Shown here piece after piece: positions 16,081-23,803 of a stretch of 25,937 nt of DNA. This DNA comes from Syntrophomonas_B sp035447945 (GTDB taxonomy: Bacteria > Bacillota > Syntrophomonadia > Syntrophomonadales > Syntrophomonadaceae), in assembly GCA_035447945.1 (NCBI GenBank), contig DAOTHZ010000026.1, positions 1-25,937 on the forward strand. Direction: 5' to 3'. Under the pieces are notes generated by a model. It saw nothing but the letters and a program-made list of their open reading frames with translations. It was not told the origin of the DNA and searched no databases. The position numbers and the translations under genes are program-made. Numbering within the stretch: the stretch's first letter is position 1; each line of letters opens with the position of its first letter.

Positions 16081-17703
16081 TTAGCCGTTTCTTTTGGCTT
16101 CTTCCATGGCGCGCAAGGCCTTGCGGTCTGGTTTGCCTACCGAAGTTCTCGGCACACTGTCAATAAACTCAACGATCTTCGGTACTTTGTAAGGTGCCAA
16201 CTGCTGTTTGCAGAAGTCGATAACTTCCTCTTCGGTCATGCTCTGACCGGGTTTGAGAACGACAAACACCTTCACCGTTTCGCCGCGTTTTTCATCCGGC
16301 ACCCCAATCGTACAGGCTTCCAACACCTTGGGATTGGTGTACATGACTTCATCGATTTCGCGCGGGAAAACATTGAAGCCGCTGCAAAGCAACATGTCCT
16401 TTTTGCGATCCACAATAAAGATATATCCATCTTCGTCCATATAACCGACATCACCTGAATACAGCCAGCCATCCCTGAATACATTGGCGGTCTCTTGCGG
16501 ATTATTCCAATATCCCTTCATCACCTGGGGTCCTTTGATAAGAATTTCTCCAGACTCACCTGTGGCCATCTCTTTGGTCCCGGTCTCAACATCAACGATC
16601 TTGATGTCAACATCCGGCCAGGGAATACCAATACTGCCTGTTTTTTTGAGTCCCTTGATGGGGTTGGCGGTAACAATGTTGCTGGTTTCTGACATCCCAT
16701 AACCCTCTGTAATCATGGCACCGGATATTTCCACAAATGTCTTCATTACTTCTACCGGCAGCGGCGCTGATCCACAACAAATCCCTTTCATGGATTTGAT
16801 TTTTGAATCCCTGATTCCTGGATGCTGATTCATTCCTTGAATCAAAGCCGGAACTGCCGCCCAGCAAGTAGGTTCATGATCGTTGATGGCTTCCAAAATG
16901 TTGTCCGGGGTTGGCTGTGCCACCAAAACGATCGTACCCCCTCCATACAATGAAAGATTAATATTGCAGTTCATTCCGAAGATGTGATGAAGCGGAATGG
17001 TTGCCAGTGTACGGATTACTTCAGGCGGTACAGAGGGAGAAAACCATATGCCATCTTGCATGGTCATCGCGACAAGATTGGCATGGGTCAGCATACAGCC
17101 TTTGGAAACACCGGTTGTTCCACCGGTGTACTGCAGCATGGCAATATCTTCGGGAACCACTTCAATGGCCGGTTCTTCGTGACTGCCGGCCGCCATAAGG
17201 GTGTCATAATCATGAATATGATCATTGGTTTCAATGCCGCTGCCCTTGGCACCAACGATGATTACCTGCTCGATTTGGGTTTTCCCTTCCTGATAGATCT
17301 GCAGGGCTTTTTCCGCAAATGAAGCCAGCACAATGACTGCTTTGGCACTGCAATCGCTGAATTGGTGAGTCAGTTCCGGAACTGTATAAAGCGGGTTTGC
17401 ACCCACCGCTATCCCACCGATTTTATAACAGGCCATCAGGGAAATTGCATACTGCGGAATGTTGGGCATCATCAACAAGATTCTGTCGCCTTTTTCCACC
17501 CCGACTGACAACAAAGCGTTGGCCAATTGCCTGGCCATGCTATTGCTCACCTTGTAAGGGATTTTGATATCCTTAAAAATAAGGTACGGCTTGTCTGGGT
17601 TCGCTTCAGCATTGCTGTTAAACATATCCTTCAATGTAATATTTGGATAATCAATGCTTGGCGGAACCTCCTGATCATAGAATTGATACCATCTTCTGTC
17701 CAT
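16081..17703 (-). CDS. Acyl-CoA synthetase (AMP-forming)
   Basis: A 540-residue ANL-superfamily enzyme that activates a carboxylic acid to its CoA thioester with ATP. Motif A3 is YTGGTTGVSKGCMLTHAN (~190), A5 is EGYGMSET, A7 is YSGDVGYMDEDGY (~413), A8 is DRKKDMLLCSGFNVFP, and the C-terminal lysine motif is PRTSVGKPDRKAL (~521). The layout matches medium/long-chain fatty-acyl and related CoA ligases; the acid cannot be told from these motifs. The ATG has GGAGGTG seven bases upstream. It is transcribed on its own from a -24/-12 promoter behind the terminator of the etf operon. Clustering with an acyl-CoA dehydrogenase and Fix/Etf genes suggests it feeds that oxidation. Confidence 0.93.
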   Translation of the reverse strand: MDRRWYQFYDQEVPPSIDYPNITLKDMFNSNAEANPDKPYLIFKDIKIPYKVSNSMARQLANALLSVGVEKGDRILLMMPNIPQYAISLMACYKIGGIAVGANPLYTVPELTHQFSDCSAKAVIVLASFAEKALQIYQEGKTQIEQVIIVGAKGSGIETNDHIHDYDTLMAAGSHEEPAIEVVPEDIAMLQYTGGTTGVSKGCMLTHANLVAMTMQDGIWFSPSVPPEVIRTLATIPLHHIFGMNCNINLSLYGGGTIVLVAQPTPDNILEAINDHEPTCWAAVPALIQGMNQHPGIRDSKIKSMKGICCGSAPLPVEVMKTFVEISGAMITEGYGMSETSNIVTANPIKGLKKTGSIGIPWPDVDIKIVDVETGTKEMATGESGEILIKGPQVMKGYWNNPQETANVFRDGWLYSGDVGYMDEDGYIFIVDRKKDMLLCSGFNVFPREIDEVMYTNPKVLEACTIGVPDEKRGETVKVFVVLKPGQSMTEEEVIDFCKQQLAPYKVPKIVEFIDSVPRTSVGKPDRKALRAMEEAKRNG

Positions 17704-17775
17704 TCTCTACACCTCCGATTGTATTTGTGAGCCTTGTGTGTATAGCCTCACCATTTCTGTTTCTCTCTATTAATT

Positions 17776-17791
17776 AGCAAATTCCATACCA
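17776..17791 (-). promoter_or_regulatory. Sigma-54 (-24/-12) promoter of the acyl-CoA synthetase gene
   Basis: TGGTATGGAATTTGCT on the minus strand has GG and GC exactly 10 bases apart and an intact TTGC at -12. Against the consensus TGGCACG-N4-TTGCW it differs only in two -24 bases. It lies about 70 bases before the start codon. The rest of this 378-base intergenic region holds the palindrome at 17906-17919 and the etf terminator, with no gene. Confidence 0.75.
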
Positions 17792-17905
17792 CATCTGCTT
17801 TTAAAAAAAGAGTCACAAAACAAGCCTCAACCCGGCAAGCAATATTTGTTGGCAAGTTTGATTTAAGTCAATTTTGTCTCGACGAAGTATTCCTTGACCG
17901 TTTTA

Positions 17906-17919
17906 GGACATATTTGTCC
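17906..17919. promoter_or_regulatory. Putative activator-binding palindrome GGACA-N4-TGTCC
   Basis: GGACATATTTGTCC sits about 115 bases upstream of the -24 element, a normal distance for an enhancer-binding-protein site. A shorter GACA-N4-TGTC copy precedes the activator gene itself. Confidence 0.55.
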
Positions 17920-18005
17920 CGTTTGTTTCTTTATCTTTGAATGTAGTGCAACGATCATTTTAGATGAATGTATTTTTTGCATATCATGTAAACACAAACT
18001 CCAAT

Positions 18006-18048
18006 AAAAAGCCTCCGGTTGATGCTTTTTCAGTATCAACCGGAGGCT
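18006..18048 (-). terminator. Terminator of the etf/fix operon
   Basis: AGCCTCCGGTTGAT and ATCAACCGGAGGCT form a perfect 14-base stem with an 11-base loop. TTTTTATTGG follows on the minus strand, about 33 bases past the etfA stop. Confidence 0.93.
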
Positions 18049-18081
18049 TGTATCGATTGAAATATAAAGAACCGGTTCTGC

Positions 18082-19011
18082 CTAACTCAGCGCTTTCAGC
18101 AGGGCCGGCATGACCTCTTCCACATCGGCTACCATGACATAGTCGGCCATCTTCAGGATGTCGGCATTTTCATCATTGTTGACCGCTACGATGGTTTTGG
18201 CGTCACGGATACCGACGGTGAACTGCACCTGTCCAGAGATCCCCAAGAGGATGGCCAGGCTGGGTTTGCATTTCTTGCCGGAAAGACCGATGATTCTTTC
18301 TTCCGAGAACCATTTCTTGTCGGTTGCCACCGGTTTGGAGCAGGCTACTTCGCCGCCCAGAGCTTTGGCGATGGCTTCCACGGTGGCCAGATCATCCTTG
18401 TTTTCTACACCCTGTCCAACCGCTACCAATATATCAGCCGCTTCGATGTCTACGCTGTCGCCACCCTTGGGGTTGACTGACAGCACCTTGAGCGGTGAAG
18501 CTTTGACGTCTACAGCCAGATCATTCAAACTGCCGCCGGCTTCGGGCGCAGCTTCATAGGCTTTGGGCATGATGGCGATGACTTGGTTTTCAGTCTCGAT
18601 CTGCTGGACAGCAACCGTGGCACCGCCCAGGGCATTGCGTGAACATTCGATCTTGCCGGCGTTGCTGCTGATGCTATTAACATCAGTCAAACAGCCGGCT
18701 CCCAATGATTGGGCCAATCTGCCGGAAAGCTCCTTGCCGCGGCGATTGGATGAGAGCAACACAATATTGGCACCCAGCTGGGCGGCGGTTTGTTTCAGAG
18801 CGGCTGCGACCGCAGCAGTGTCGCCAACCTGAATGGCCGCATTGTCAATCTTGTAAGTATCCGCCCGTTTGGACAGTTCCCCGGCCTGCTCAGCGTCATT
18901 GATGCTGATGGCTTTAATGGCCAGACCTGCATCCTTGGCAATCATCTGGGCTACCGTAACCAATTGCAGGGCATAGGCTGTCTTGTCGCTGTATATCATA
19001 ATTCCTGCCAT
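18082..19011 (-). CDS. etfA: Electron transfer flavoprotein alpha subunit (FixB/EtfA)
   Basis: A 309-residue FAD-binding subunit of an electron transfer flavoprotein. The C-terminal FAD domain is clear: GLSGKKCKPSLAILLGISGQ, then QFTVGIRDAKTIVAVNND and ADYVMVADVEEVMPALL. A variable N-terminal domain covers residues 1-185. I chose the ATG at 19011 since GGGAGG lies eight bases before it; an earlier GTG and ATG are too close to that site. The gap to the etfB stop is five bases, so the subunits are coupled. With EtfB, FixC and FixX it completes a FixABCX set. In characterised bacteria such sets move electrons from NADH to quinone and ferredoxin by bifurcation, or link acyl-CoA dehydrogenase to quinone. 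Confidence 0.93.
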   Translation of the reverse strand: MAGIMIYSDKTAYALQLVTVAQMIAKDAGLAIKAISINDAEQAGELSKRADTYKIDNAAIQVGDTAAVAAALKQTAAQLGANIVLLSSNRRGKELSGRLAQSLGAGCLTDVNSISSNAGKIECSRNALGGATVAVQQIETENQVIAIMPKAYEAAPEAGGSLNDLAVDVKASPLKVLSVNPKGGDSVDIEAADILVAVGQGVENKDDLATVEAIAKALGGEVACSKPVATDKKWFSEERIIGLSGKKCKPSLAILLGISGQVQFTVGIRDAKTIVAVNNDENADILKMADYVMVADVEEVMPALLKALS

Positions 19012-19016
19012 TGTCA

Positions 19017-19772
19017 TCACCTCCCGATAAGGCCTTCAGTGGTGAGGGCCTTGACCAATTCGTCAACAGATTTCACGGCGATCCCTTTGCGGGCCGACTC
19101 CGGCGCCAAATTGCTGAGGGTGGCAACGATCGGTTTCGCGTTGATGGCAATATCCAGATCGTCGGGTTCAACGACTTCCTTCGGCTTTTTGCCAGCTTTC
19201 AGGATCTGGGTAACGGAAGGAATGCGGACTTCGTTGATATCGGATACGACCGATATGACCACGGGCAGTTCCGATTCAACCACTTCTTCGCAGTCTTCCA
19301 GGGAACGTACCACTTTGACTTTGTTGTCTGCCAACTCGATGGCCTTGGCATAGCCGATCTGCGGCAGATCAAGAATCTCAGCCACCCGTGAGGCAACCTG
19401 ACCAGAATAATTGTCACCGCTACCTTCGCCAAACAGGATGATGCCCACAGCATCGATTTTTTTCACTGCACCGGCAATCAAAGCGGCGCTGACGTCACTG
19501 GAGATATGGTCCAGGGCGTCGTCAATCACCAGAAATGCTTCGTCGGCACCGGCGGCCAGAGCTTCCTTGACGGTATCCTCCAGCTCCTCGTTGCCGGCTG
19601 AAACCACAAACAATTTGGCATCCGCTGCTTCTTTTAACGTCACCCCGGCTTCCAGAGCGTTTTTATCGATGTTGCCCAGGGTTAAGGGCACATCTTCAAA
19701 TACCGGCTGACGATTGCGGATCCTGACCTGCTGAAGATCGGGGATCTGCTTCATAGCAACCACGATGTTCAT
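19017..19772 (-). CDS. etfB: Electron transfer flavoprotein beta subunit (FixA/EtfB)
   Basis: A 251-residue beta subunit of ETF, partner of the EtfA encoded five bases downstream. It begins MNIVVAMKQIPDLQQVRI, the usual N-terminus, and has the nucleotide-binding signature region GEGSGDNYSGQVASRVAEIL (~115-135), where the bound AMP or second FAD sits. The following LPQIGYAKAIEL and SLPVVISVVSDINEVRIP-type strings (here ELPVVISVV) are family-typical. Second-FAD binding would mark a bifurcating form; I cannot decide it from these motifs. The ATG at 19772 has AGGAGGG six bases upstream; a TTG further up lies inside that site. A 157-base gap separates it from fixX. Confidence 0.94.
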   Translation of the reverse strand: MNIVVAMKQIPDLQQVRIRNRQPVFEDVPLTLGNIDKNALEAGVTLKEAADAKLFVVSAGNEELEDTVKEALAAGADEAFLVIDDALDHISSDVSAALIAGAVKKIDAVGIILFGEGSGDNYSGQVASRVAEILDLPQIGYAKAIELADNKVKVVRSLEDCEEVVESELPVVISVVSDINEVRIPSVTQILKAGKKPKEVVEPDDLDIAINAKPIVATLSNLAPESARKGIAVKSVDELVKALTTEGLIGR

Positions 19773-19881
19773 TTTTTTCCCTCCTAGCAATTCATTTTAT
19801 ATTTACTCTCCGTATGCACCGATACAACCAGGGATGGATACTTCATTATTATTAGCACTAATCATATAATTCGCATCCCTT

Positions 19882-19897
19882 TGCATCAAAAAAACCA
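19882..19897 (-). promoter_or_regulatory. Weak candidate -24/-12 promoter before etfBA
   Basis: TGGTTTTTTTGATGCA on the minus strand keeps GG-N10-GC spacing but has ATGC rather than TTGC at -12 and a poor -24 tail. It lies in the unusually long fixX-etfB gap. Listed as a candidate only. Confidence 0.25.
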
Positions 19898-19933
19898 AAC
19901 CAACTGAGAGCCACTCCATAAGTTAGAAAGTTT

Positions 19934-19946
19934 GGTGCCTGGCACC
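19934..19946. repeat. 13-bp palindrome GGTGCC-T-GGCACC
   Basis: A perfect 6-1-6 palindrome flanked by AAAGTTT and TTTA, one base beyond the fixX stop codon. It has the same form and 3'-end position as the palindrome at 3748-3760. It could also fold in the operon transcript between fixX and etfB. Confidence 0.6.
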
Positions 19947-19947
19947 T

Positions 19948-20232
19948 TTATCCAAACCGGAATTGAACGCCGCATCCGCTGTTGGGATAGTTCCACTCCA
20001 GAACTTCAGTCCCGCAGGCGATCCTGCAGGTACCGCACTCCAGGCAACCATCGATGGTCAGCTCGACTTCTCCGGCAGCGTTTTCGCTGTAGAGTCCCGC
20101 CGGACAGACCAGCACAGCTTTTTTCAGACGGGCATCCTTCTCCATGCCGGGTTTGATTTTAATATGTGGTTCCTTGTCGTGTTTAAATACGTCCAGGCCC
20201 AGTTTAGCCTTTAAACCCATCAGTTCGCTCAT
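19948..20232 (-). CDS. fixX: FixX, ferredoxin-like protein
   Basis: A 94-residue ferredoxin-like subunit that pairs with FixC, equivalent to the iron-sulfur domain of ETF:quinone oxidoreductase. Cysteines lie in LVCPAGLYSE and in GCLECGTCRIACGTEVLEW, giving one [4Fe-4S] cluster, and the C-terminus WNYPNSGCGVQFRFG is the usual FixX ending. Its ATG overlaps the fixC stop (ATGA), so the two are coupled. The 157-base gap to etfB, with a palindrome at its start, breaks an otherwise tight operon. Confidence 0.93.
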   Translation of the reverse strand: MSELMGLKAKLGLDVFKHDKEPHIKIKPGMEKDARLKKAVLVCPAGLYSENAAGEVELTIDGCLECGTCRIACGTEVLEWNYPNSGCGVQFRFG

Positions 20233-21515
20233 ATTTTTCTAACCCCCCAGAAGTCCTTGAGAAAGGCAAACATCTCATTGAACTTGATATACTTCATCAT
20301 CGTCGGGTAAATTCTTTCCTTGGGACCATTGGGAACCGCATACAAGTCCCGCATAATATCCCCGGCCAACTGCGGATAACGATTAAAGAAACGGGGGTTG
20401 TCCAGCGCATGGGGGGCCTCCTTGAAGCTCTGGAAATCCTTCATCACAAAACTCTCGCTGAGGAGTTTTTCATACACCGCCAGGGTAGCGGCATTGTAAC
20501 TGCCGGCCTCCTTGGCTTTGATGGCCGCCTGGGCAGCATAGTAGCCGGTGGCCATGGCATATTCCATCCCCCGCACGGTTACGCCGATGTTCATGGAAAA
20601 ACCAGCGGCGTCACCGGCAATCAGAATACCTTCTCCATACAGCTTGCCCATGCTGTGGAGCCCGCCTTCGGGAATCACATGGGCGGAATATTCACTAGTC
20701 TGGCCGCCTTTGATGAGACGAGCCACTTCCGGTCTTTGTTTGAAGGCATCCAGTAAATCGGGAGCCTGCACCAGCGGTTCTTCCATCAAATCCTTGATGC
20801 CGACCACAATCCCCAGACTGATGCTCTCTTTATTCGTGTAGAGGAACCCGCCGCCGAATTTTCCGCGGGTGACTTCGCCCATATACAGACGCGCCGCCCC
20901 TTCGTCGCCTTCCAGGTTGAAGCGGTCCTCTAAAACAGTCCGATCCAGTTCAATAATTTCCTTAAAACCAACCGCGTGGTCCTTGTCCAGACCCGGTTTT
21001 CTCAAACCGGCTTTTTCCGCCAGCAAAGACAATACGCCATCACAGGCAATCACGATATTGGCCGTCAGGGCATCTTCGCCGGCCATGACCCCTTCTACCT
21101 TGCCGTTTTCAATGATCAGATCATCGACCCGGCTCTTGGTGACCATGGACACGCCTTTTCTTTCCGTCACCTTGGCAAAATTTTTATCGAATTTGCCCCG
21201 CAGGACACTGTAGCTCTGATAAGGTTCCTGCGCCAGTTCATTGCCGTCATAGCGCATGGTGATACTGCGATCTTGGTCCATAATGCTGACTTCTTCGTGG
21301 GCAATGAACCTTTCCAGAGGCGCTTTCTTCCAGAGGTCAGGAAACATCTCCCGTACCGGATTAACATACAGTCTCCCCCCGGTAACATTTTTGGCTCCGG
21401 AATAATCGCCCCGCTCCAGCACAAGTACTTCCATTCCTGCATCAGCCATAGTATAGGCCGCTGCCAAACCTGACAACCCGCCGCCCACAACAATTACATC
21501 AAAATCCTTTTCCAT
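20229..21515 (-). CDS. fixC: FixC, ETF:quinone oxidoreductase-like flavoprotein
   Basis: A 428-residue FAD protein of the FixC/EtfQO family that passes electrons from ETF toward the quinone pool with FixX. The N-terminal dinucleotide fold is DVIVVGGGLSGLAAAYTM (~5-22), with VLVLERGDYSGAKNVTGG after it. A second FAD contact is EGILIAGDAAGFSMNIGVTV (~290). Length is normal. I chose the ATG at 21515 (AAAGG ten bases upstream); a GTG at 21524 is also possible. It lies behind the acyl-CoA dehydrogenase gene, but a strong terminator-like hairpin stands between them. The C-terminal FKEAPHALDNPRFFNRYPQL is typical of FixC. Confidence 0.93.
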   Translation of the reverse strand: MEKDFDVIVVGGGLSGLAAAYTMADAGMEVLVLERGDYSGAKNVTGGRLYVNPVREMFPDLWKKAPLERFIAHEEVSIMDQDRSITMRYDGNELAQEPYQSYSVLRGKFDKNFAKVTERKGVSMVTKSRVDDLIIENGKVEGVMAGEDALTANIVIACDGVLSLLAEKAGLRKPGLDKDHAVGFKEIIELDRTVLEDRFNLEGDEGAARLYMGEVTRGKFGGGFLYTNKESISLGIVVGIKDLMEEPLVQAPDLLDAFKQRPEVARLIKGGQTSEYSAHVIPEGGLHSMGKLYGEGILIAGDAAGFSMNIGVTVRGMEYAMATGYYAAQAAIKAKEAGSYNAATLAVYEKLLSESFVMKDFQSFKEAPHALDNPRFFNRYPQLAGDIMRDLYAVPNGPKERIYPTMMKYIKFNEMFAFLKDFWGVRKI

Positions 21516-21558
21516 CCCGGGCACACCTTTCTTCTCAAACTAGTGACCAGTCCTTTTT

Positions 21559-21586
21559 AAAAAGGGAACCCTCTTTAAGGGTTCCC
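21559..21586 (-). terminator. Intrinsic terminator/attenuator between acyl-CoA dehydrogenase and fixC
   Basis: GGGAACCC and GGGTTCCC form a perfect eight-base stem with a seven-base loop, followed by TTTTT on the minus strand. It starts 26 bases past the dehydrogenase stop. No new promoter is obvious before fixC, so it probably attenuates rather than isolates fixCX-etfBA. Confidence 0.85.
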
Positions 21587-21612
21587 ATATTCGCTTCTTT
21601 ATAATATAAGCT

Positions 21613-22752
21613 TTACCCTTTAAGGAGAACTCCGGCAATGATCATTTTCTGCATGTCCTCAACGCCTTCGATCTGCGGACCCATGATGGCATCCTTGTAA
21701 AGGCGGGAGATCTTGTAATCTTCCATGCATCCGTAAGAACCGTGGATATCCAGGGCAACCCGGGCCGCTTTCACAGAATTGTCGCAGACCACCGTCTTGG
21801 TCAGGGCAGCTTCTTTGGCAAACACTATGGGATTTTTGAAATTGTCGGCCAGATAAGCCAGCCGATACGTAAGCCAACGGGATGATTCCAACAGCATGGC
21901 CAGATCTGCAACCTTCAGCTGAATCGACTGGAATTTGGCGATCGGTGTGCCGCGATGGGTTTTTTCCTTGGCATATTTCATGCCCTCTTCATAAGCCGCC
22001 AGGATGCCGCCCAGAGAACTGGAGCTGACCCCGATTTTGCCGAAGGAAATACCCAATTGCAGAATCGGATAGCCCTGACCGGCTTGCCCCAGAACATTGG
22101 ATGCAGGAACCCGCACATCTTTCATATATACGTCCAGCAGCAAGCCGCCGTGCAGACCCATCTTCTTCCAGGGCTCGGAGATGGAATACCCTTCACTCCA
22201 TTTATCCACGATAAAGGCGGTGATTTCATTGGTTTCGGTTTCACGGGCGAAAATTACGATCGGACCGGGGTAATTGGCATTGGAAATAAAGCGTTTGGTC
22301 CCGTTCAGGACATAACTGTCACCATCTTTGGTGGCGGTGGTGGTAATCTGTTTGGGGTCCGAGCCGGTGCCGGGTTCGGTAAACGCAAAGGACGCAATGA
22401 ATTCCCCATTGCAGCATTTGGGCATGTATTTCAGCTTTTGTTCCTCTGTACCGAACGTATTGATGGAACTCACTGCCAGCGTATGGGCCGACAGAATCAT
22501 GGTAACACCGGATGAACAACGTGCCAGTTGCTCCATCGCCAGCACATAGCTGACATAGCCGGCGTTGGCACCACCGAACTTCTCGTCGAAGGGAATCCCC
22601 ATGAGCTCCAGCTCAGCCAGGCCTTCAATAATTTCCTGGGGTACTTTGTTCTCATGGTCGATCTGCTCGGCGATGGGAAGAATATTTTTCTCCGCAAACT
22701 CCCGCGCCATCTTTTGGATCAGGGCTTCTTCCTTGGTTAAACTAAAATCCAT
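21613..22752 (-). CDS. Acyl-CoA dehydrogenase
   Basis: A 379-residue flavoprotein of the short-chain acyl-CoA dehydrogenase type, which forms the alpha,beta double bond of an acyl-CoA and hands electrons to ETF. Visible signatures are AFTEPGTGSDPKQITTTA (FAD contact, ~120-137), LNGTKRFISNA (~149), the FAD/tetramer segment VALDIHGSYGCMEDYKISRL, and near the end QIEGVEDMQKMIIA. There Glu362 stands where the catalytic base of butyryl-CoA dehydrogenases lies. GGAG is about nine bases before the ATG. It is the first gene of the set with fixC, fixX, etfB and etfA, so it likely donates electrons to that ETF. Its acyl substrate is not shown. Confidence 0.94.
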   Translation of the reverse strand: MDFSLTKEEALIQKMAREFAEKNILPIAEQIDHENKVPQEIIEGLAELELMGIPFDEKFGGANAGYVSYVLAMEQLARCSSGVTMILSAHTLAVSSINTFGTEEQKLKYMPKCCNGEFIASFAFTEPGTGSDPKQITTTATKDGDSYVLNGTKRFISNANYPGPIVIFARETETNEITAFIVDKWSEGYSISEPWKKMGLHGGLLLDVYMKDVRVPASNVLGQAGQGYPILQLGISFGKIGVSSSSLGGILAAYEEGMKYAKEKTHRGTPIAKFQSIQLKVADLAMLLESSRWLTYRLAYLADNFKNPIVFAKEAALTKTVVCDNSVKAARVALDIHGSYGCMEDYKISRLYKDAIMGPQIEGVEDMQKMIIAGVLLKG

Positions 22753-23156
22753 TCTATATCGCTCCTTCCGCTAACATGTGTTAGACAAATTTTTGATTCG
22801 AATATTTTGTATCAGAATTAATTTGGTGTTTTTTTATTATATCACAACCTTATGATGCTGCAATTATTTTCAGCAAAAGGTTTTGATCTTCTACATTCCA
22901 TTATTATAAGATTTGCTATTTAAGTCAAATTCCCTGCTTAAAATAAAGAAAAATTCGCTGGCTCTTGTGTTCAGGCAATTCATTGTCATGTTACATTATG
23001 TCATTCGATACGTTACAAACTGATCCAATTTAAAATAATCTTTCGACGTATCACAATCATCCCAACAATCAGACGATACCGCTTGTCGCCAGTTGATTCC
23101 CTTCGTTTCTGGCATTTCCAGCCTTGACGGGGTTTCGTCACGGAATCCTTAATCCA
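22753..23156. other. Divergent intergenic region with no gene
   Basis: About 400 A/T-rich bases between the dehydrogenase start and the plus-strand -24/-12 promoter. It holds the dehydrogenase's sigma-A promoter and a repeat GATACGT ... ACGTATC (23010-23053 area). I see no GGACA-N4-TGTCC palindrome here. Confidence 0.6.
22836..22863 (-). promoter_or_regulatory. Sigma-A promoter of the acyl-CoA dehydrogenase gene
   Basis: TTGCAG (22863-22858) is 16 bases from TATAAT (22841-22836), which is preceded by TGA to make an extended -10. It lies about 85 bases before the start codon. A second pair, TTGACT-16-TAATAA, lies further upstream. Confidence 0.65.
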
Positions 23157-23172
23157 TGGCATACTTTTTGCA
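23157..23172 (+). promoter_or_regulatory. Sigma-54 (-24/-12) promoter before the decayed dehydratase gene
   Basis: TGGCATACTTTTTGCA matches TGGCAC-N5-TTGCA closely: GG and GC are exactly 10 bases apart and both TGGCA and TTGCA are intact. GGGAGG follows 14 bases on, a ribosome-site-like string with no surviving start codon. Confidence 0.82.
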
Positions 23173-23251
23173 AATAATTTTAACGGGAGGAACAGGCCCT
23201 TAACGCTCCTGTTTCAAGTCGGTTTTATCTTCCATCTATTCAATAATCAGA

Positions 23252-23703
23252 TGCTTTATGCGCTGCATGGGCATTGATGCCATGAATGCCCTTTCCGTTA
23301 CTACCAAAAACACCGATTTAAAATACGGCACCAGTTATCATGAGAACTTTCTGACCTATCTGCAGTTTTTCCAGGACAATAATATCGTGGCTTCCTGTGC
23401 GCAAACCGACTCCAAAGGTAATCGCAGATACCGACCCGGCGAACAGCCCGACCCCGACCAGTACCTGCATGTGGTGGAAAGAAGGCCGGATGGCGTAGTC
23501 GTCAGAGGAACCAAACTTCATAATACCATGTCCCCTTATGTGGATGAAATCATCGCCATTCCCACCCGGGCTTTGCTTAAAAATGTAAACAGATTATGCC
23601 ACCGCCTGTCAGATAGCCGGTGTACATGGGGGCGGCTCACCCATTATGGAAGATATCGCGATCATGGGTGCCTATGACGTGGAAAACAACAAAAGAATGG
23701 CGA
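23252..23703 (+). pseudogene. 4-hydroxybutyryl-CoA dehydratase-like gene, truncated and rearranged
   Basis: The first ~110 codons read CFMRCMGIDAMNALSV, then KYGTSYHENFLTYLQFFQDN, CAQTDSKGNRRYRPGEQPDP and VVVRGTKLHNTMSPYVDEII. This is the N-terminal half of the 4-hydroxybutyryl-CoA dehydratase / vinylacetyl-CoA isomerase family (4-hydroxyphenylacetate hydroxylase superfamily, a FAD and [4Fe-4S] enzyme). About 100 expected N-terminal residues are absent. Near 23585 the frame changes and a second piece follows, with TDYATACQIAGVHGGGSPIM and EDIAIMGAYDVENNKRMA. It probably belongs to the C-terminal part of the same family, so the middle ~250 residues would be missing. The cluster-binding and active-site centre is gone. 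Promoter and ribosome-site-like sequence upstream survive. Confidence 0.75.
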
Positions 23704-23803
23704 NNNNNNNNNNNNNNNNNNNNNNNNNNNNNNNNNNNNNNNNNNNNNNNNNNNNNNNNNNNNNNNNNNNNNNNNNNNNNNNNNNNNNNNNNNNNNNNNN
23801 NNN
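23704..23803. other. 100-N assembly gap
   Basis: Exactly 100 N, the convention for a gap of unknown size. The left end finishes ATGGCGA and the right end starts ATGGCGA, so the contigs may overlap by seven bases with little or nothing missing. Confidence 0.95.

Noticed and set aside
22760..23060. Sigma-54 promoter for the acyl-CoA dehydrogenase
   Set aside because: No GG-N10-GC element with TTGC on the minus strand; a good extended -10 sigma-A promoter is present instead.
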